Shown: positions 60,986-64,000 of the stretch, one piece after another
Numbering within the stretch: position 1 is the first letter of the stretch
Layout of the letters: each line of letters opens with the position of its first letter
Source of the DNA: CAJPNN01 sp041844735
GTDB taxonomy: Bacteria > Bacillota > Clostridia > Peptostreptococcales > Anaerovoracaceae
Assembly: GCA_041844735.1 (NCBI GenBank)
Contig: JBGZBP010000004.1
Span: 1 to 64,000, forward strand
Length of the DNA: 64,000 bases
Direction: 5' to 3'
Position numbers and translations under genes: made by a program
Notes under the pieces: model-generated
Databases searched by the model: none
Told to the model about the DNA's origin: nothing
Seen by the model: only the letters and a program-made list of their open reading frames with translations

Positions 60986-63900
60986 ATGCAAAAAAGACTG
61001 TTAACATCAGGGTGCGTGCTGATATTGACAGTTTGTATGCTCATGTTGACAAGTTTAAACGCATATGGGCAGATAGGTAGCAAAGATAGTAGCAAAGATG
61101 AAGGTTATGTGACAAGACATAAACTGATTACAGCAGTTATTTTCATATGGGGTTCTAAAAATAATCAAGGATTATGGAATTGGAAACCATTGAAACCGAA
61201 TGATGTGTATGTGAGAGAAACTTCCACAAAATTAGGTAAGGGTGCTAAGGATGTGGAGTTTTTACCTTACACATACGGGATAACGGATTTGGGCAAGCTG
61301 GAAAATATAGAGGGAGCATATTTGCATACTGATGTATATGATGACAGATACGGCAGATTTTCGGCGTCAGGAATACAAGGAGAACTGACAGGCGGAGTCA
61401 GCGAAGATGGGGAAGTTTCATACAGGTACCAATGTGTTCTTTCGCCGCAAAAAGACATATATGATTTGTCTGAGAAACAGAGCACGAAAGAGGGACTTCA
61501 GGAGACGATGAAGCTTCTTGAGGGGAATAGAGACCTGAGAGAGTATTTGGAGCTTATAGAAAAACATCAGGATGTTCAGGGTTACATGTATTTTATGCCA
61601 TATATAATAAAGTATAAAATAAAGCCTGAAAAAGAAGAACGGAAGCAGCAGGAGGAAAAGCCCGAACTTGAAGGAGAGGCAAGACTGGTGCTCCCAAAGA
61701 TTGCATATGCGGGGCAGACTGTTACTGCTTTAGACAGATCTATATTTAAGGTGAACAAAAAGACATACAGTGCGGATATGTTTTATTCGCTGGGATATGG
61801 AAGCGCAAAGATGAATGCATCAGGGCAAAACAAGGTAGTGCTTAGGGATAGAGTCCGGACGAAATTTATTTTTGAAAATCCCGGTAGAGAATATGTTGAC
61901 TTGAATGTAGAACAGTATGACGGTAGGAGATACAAAGACAAAAAGCATATAGATATTCGACCGACTCCTTTTGTTGAGGGGTTTCTTTCGGGTGCAAAAA
62001 AACAAAATAGAGCATTGAGTATGAGAATCGTTGCTCATACCGCTATAGATTCACCGCTTGAAAGCATGGAGGTAATTGTCGAAAATCTTGATAACGGAGA
62101 GAAGATAAAAAAGAAATTCAAAGGAGATGCTATCGAGCAGGGAAAAAACACAAAGCATATAAAGATGCGTAATATGGAGTTGCTTGAGAAATCGTTTGAT
62201 GGCAGTACGACGACTTTTGATTTTAAATTTTTAAGTAAGCCGGAAGTTGTTGGAATCAATAATATAGCTAATTATAGATATACGATATATGCTAAGGATG
62301 TTAACGGAAAAAGTCATACGGAATCCGTACAGTTTGTAATTAAACCGGATTTACCGCCCGTTGCTAGAATTAAAGGAAATGAAACATATTTTAGAAGTCA
62401 GGGCGGCGGAGATGCGAAAATAATGCTTGAAGATGCGGGGGCATCGGATGACGGGGATCAGACGGAACGCAGCTGGAGTATGGATAACGGTATGACCGGA
62501 ATTGAAAATCTCAGTTTCGGAACCAACCAAAAAGTGGCAATTAAAAGAAACAAAGTAGGCAGAGCGTCCGTGAAACTGGTAGTTAAGGACAAGTGGCAGG
62601 ATGAAACGCTTGAGGAGTATATAAGCCCGAGTGACATTTTAAGCGCAGAGGCTACAAAAGAAATTGAAGTCGATAATAAGGCTCCAAGAGTAGGGTTGCA
62701 ACCGGTTAAGCTTGAGAGAAAAAATCTTCTTGTTTTGGCAGACTCGCAGGATGAGAGCGAAAAAGTGTCCGCCTATAAAAATAAATTCGCAGATATAATG
62801 AGCGAATATGGAATAGAGACTGCGATAAATGTAATGCGTGTGTTTGAGGGGGCGGTTAACAATATGCTCCGGCAGGATACCGACGGACCTGATGAGGACT
62901 CGGTGAAGAAACAGGATGTAAAAAATTTGGATGCACAGAGTATTGTGCCGTATGGTAAGGAAGGGCTGGACTACGGCATTGAACGGGGCAGCTCAATGAT
63001 TGACAGAAGAACGATATATACTGTGAAATATTCATGGAGCGGAACGGGTGTCGGTCATAAAGCACATGGACCTGTTGTTCTGACAGCTATGGAGCCGGCG
63101 ACTAAAAAAATCAGGTTTACATATACTGTACGTGATGGATTGCCGTTCGCACTCGGTCAAGATAATGAGGATGAGATGCTTTATCTGATTTATCGTGGAG
63201 ATAACAAGACGACACGAGATAGAACTGTTTTGATTAATAAAGAAAACGGCCAGAAACTGGGAGAAGTGCCGCACAGTTTGGGAGAATTGAGTTATGGCAA
63301 TTGGAAATACATATACACGGTTTCAAGAAAGAATTTAATGCAGATAAATAAGCAGAACGGTGAGATGAACATTCTTGATACGGATGTAGACTCAATTCAT
63401 CCGGTGAGAGGAACACTGCAATATGTAAAGACGGAGAATGGAGAAAGGTATAGGTGTATCTTATATAAAGATACAGGGAATATTACCAAGCAAAAAATCG
63501 TGGTAGGCGGGCCTGTAGAAAGTGGCGGCAGCCTCGGTAATAAGTACGGATTCAGGAATTATGAAATAGAAAATTTGAAAGAAAAATTAAATAAGCACCC
63601 TTATCAAATCGAAAAGAGTGAAATAGATGCGGATGGGAAAGTTTTCATGCAGATATCCGTACCGGGATGGCAAGAAAGATATCTGATTATGGCAGAGGAT
63701 AATAACATTGCTACACCTATTGATATGTATTATGGAGACAGTGCCAATTTTTCTCCGGCAACGGACGAAAGCGGAGCGGTTCGCTATGTTGCAACTATGG
63801 TTTTTTATGATGATAGAAGCAAGATGGGTATTACAAACGTAGATACCGGAATGCCGTCAGCAAAAGTGAGGGGACACGAAAAATTCCCGAAAATGGATAT

Positions 63901-64000
63901 TAACAATTGTATGGGAATAGTCGTCAAGGGCAAGCCATATTTCATGTATGGGGCGTATTTGATGTTTTCCGATTATCTCTCCGAGTACGAGCAGATTATG
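60986..64000 (+). CDS. Large secreted protein of unknown function, truncated by the window end
   Basis: An unbroken frame of 1005 codons from ATG 60986 to the last base. I followed it codon by codon and met no stop. It begins with a signal peptide (hydrophobic core SGCVLILTVCMLMLTSL, cleavage near NAYG). The rest is soluble, Lys/Glu/Asp-rich and largely beta-like, with probable Ig/PKD-like modules (for example around FVIKPDLPPVARIKG at about 450-460 and IEVDNKAPRVGLQ at about 565). No catalytic motif was recognised. It starts 21 bases after the SLH gene, with a weak ribosome site (AGAGG, AAAG), and is probably co-expressed with it. A C-terminal anchor may lie beyond the window. Confidence 0.82.
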   Translation, partial: MQKRLLTSGCVLILTVCMLMLTSLNAYGQIGSKDSSKDEGYVTRHKLITAVIFIWGSKNNQGLWNWKPLKPNDVYVRETSTKLGKGAKDVEFLPYTYGITDLGKLENIEGAYLHTDVYDDRYGRFSASGIQGELTGGVSEDGEVSYRYQCVLSPQKDIYDLSEKQSTKEGLQETMKLLEGNRDLREYLELIEKHQDVQGYMYFMPYIIKYKIKPEKEERKQQEEKPELEGEARLVLPKIAYAGQTVTALDRSIFKVNKKTYSADMFYSLGYGSAKMNASGQNKVVLRDRVRTKFIFENPGREYVDLNVEQYDGRRYKDKKHIDIRPTPFVEGFLSGAKKQNRALSMRIVAHTAIDSPLESMEVIVENLDNGEKIKKKFKGDAIEQGKNTKHIKMRNMELLEKSFDGSTTTFDFKFLSKPEVVGINNIANYRYTIYAKDVNGKSHTESVQFVIKPDLPPVARIKGNETYFRSQGGGDAKIMLEDAGASDDGDQTERSWSMDNGMTGIENLSFGTNQKVAIKRNKVGRASVKLVVKDKWQDETLEEYISPSDILSAEATKEIEVDNKAPRVGLQPVKLERKNLLVLADSQDESEKVSAYKNKFADIMSEYGIETAINVMRVFEGAVNNMLRQDTDGPDEDSVKKQDVKNLDAQSIVPYGKEGLDYGIERGSSMIDRRTIYTVKYSWSGTGVGHKAHGPVVLTAMEPATKKIRFTYTVRDGLPFALGQDNEDEMLYLIYRGDNKTTRDRTVLINKENGQKLGEVPHSLGELSYGNWKYIYTVSRKNLMQINKQNGEMNILDTDVDSIHPVRGTLQYVKTENGERYRCILYKDTGNITKQKIVVGGPVESGGSLGNKYGFRNYEIENLKEKLNKHPYQIEKSEIDADGKVFMQISVPGWQERYLIMAEDNNIATPIDMYYGDSANFSPATDESGAVRYVATMVFYDDRSKMGITNVDTGMPSAKVRGHEKFPKMDINNCMGIVVKGKPYFMYGAYLMFSDYLSEYEQIM

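Overview
The window looks like a chromosomal segment of a strictly anaerobic, low-GC Gram-positive bacterium of the class Clostridia; an amino-acid-fermenting lineage near Anaerovoracaceae (Family XIII) would fit. The signs are AT-rich DNA with strong AGGAGG-type ribosome sites, a clostridial 2[4Fe-4S] ferredoxin, Rex, an NfnAB transhydrogenase, an acyl-CoA dehydrogenase with EtfBA, a CIRCE-controlled groESL, a T-box leader, SLH-anchored surface proteins and a HisZ-type histidine pathway. I saw no rRNA, tRNA, CRISPR array, insertion sequence or prophage. The species assignment is inference.

Layout. 0-7 kb: PepV dipeptidase, an ECF transporter S component, the t6A cluster tsaE-tsaB-rimI-tsaD and an ABC-F ATPase, tightly packed. 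7-10 kb: acpP, rex, ferredoxin (minus strand), a P-loop/Asp23 two-domain protein and an Ogg-type glycosylase. 10-16 kb: CIRCE-groESL, a CPBP membrane protease (minus strand), then a metal-resistance operon (ArsR regulator, free-standing HMA protein, P-type ATPase) behind a clear promoter and operator. 16-27 kb: an eight-gene purine operon, purL-E-C-M-N-F-H-D, whose PurF has lost its glutaminase residues. 27-33 kb: a very large SLH-anchored subtilase. 33-37 kb: a tryptophan T-box leader with a TrpB2-type synthase, then nfnAB. 37-40 kb: an MBOAT/DHHW polysaccharide acetylation pair on the minus strand. 40-41.5 kb: scpAB.

41.8-47.6 kb is the most unusual part: a seven-gene operon of three small hot-dog-fold proteins related to beta-aminoacyl-CoA ammonia-lyases (two near-identical copies of one type, one of a second type), a CaiB/BaiF CoA-transferase, an acyl-CoA dehydrogenase and EtfB-EtfA. 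Together they could run a complete CoA-neutral reductive deamination: CoA transfer onto an amino acid, ammonia elimination to an enoyl-CoA, flavin-dependent reduction, and return of CoA. The substrate is unknown. The promoter overlaps a plausible Rex site, and rex itself lies in the window.

47.6-54.4 kb: a MerR/GyrI regulator, a ketopantoate-reductase-family protein, an Mrp ATPase, a 55-residue membrane protein, HtpG, a DMT exporter (minus strand) and a histidine phosphatase. 54.4-60.1 kb: a histidine operon with a fused HisZ-HisG protein, then hisD-B-H-F-IE; hisA is missing from its usual place between hisH and hisF. 60.2-64 kb: a small SLH protein and the first 1005 codons of a large secreted protein that runs off the window end.
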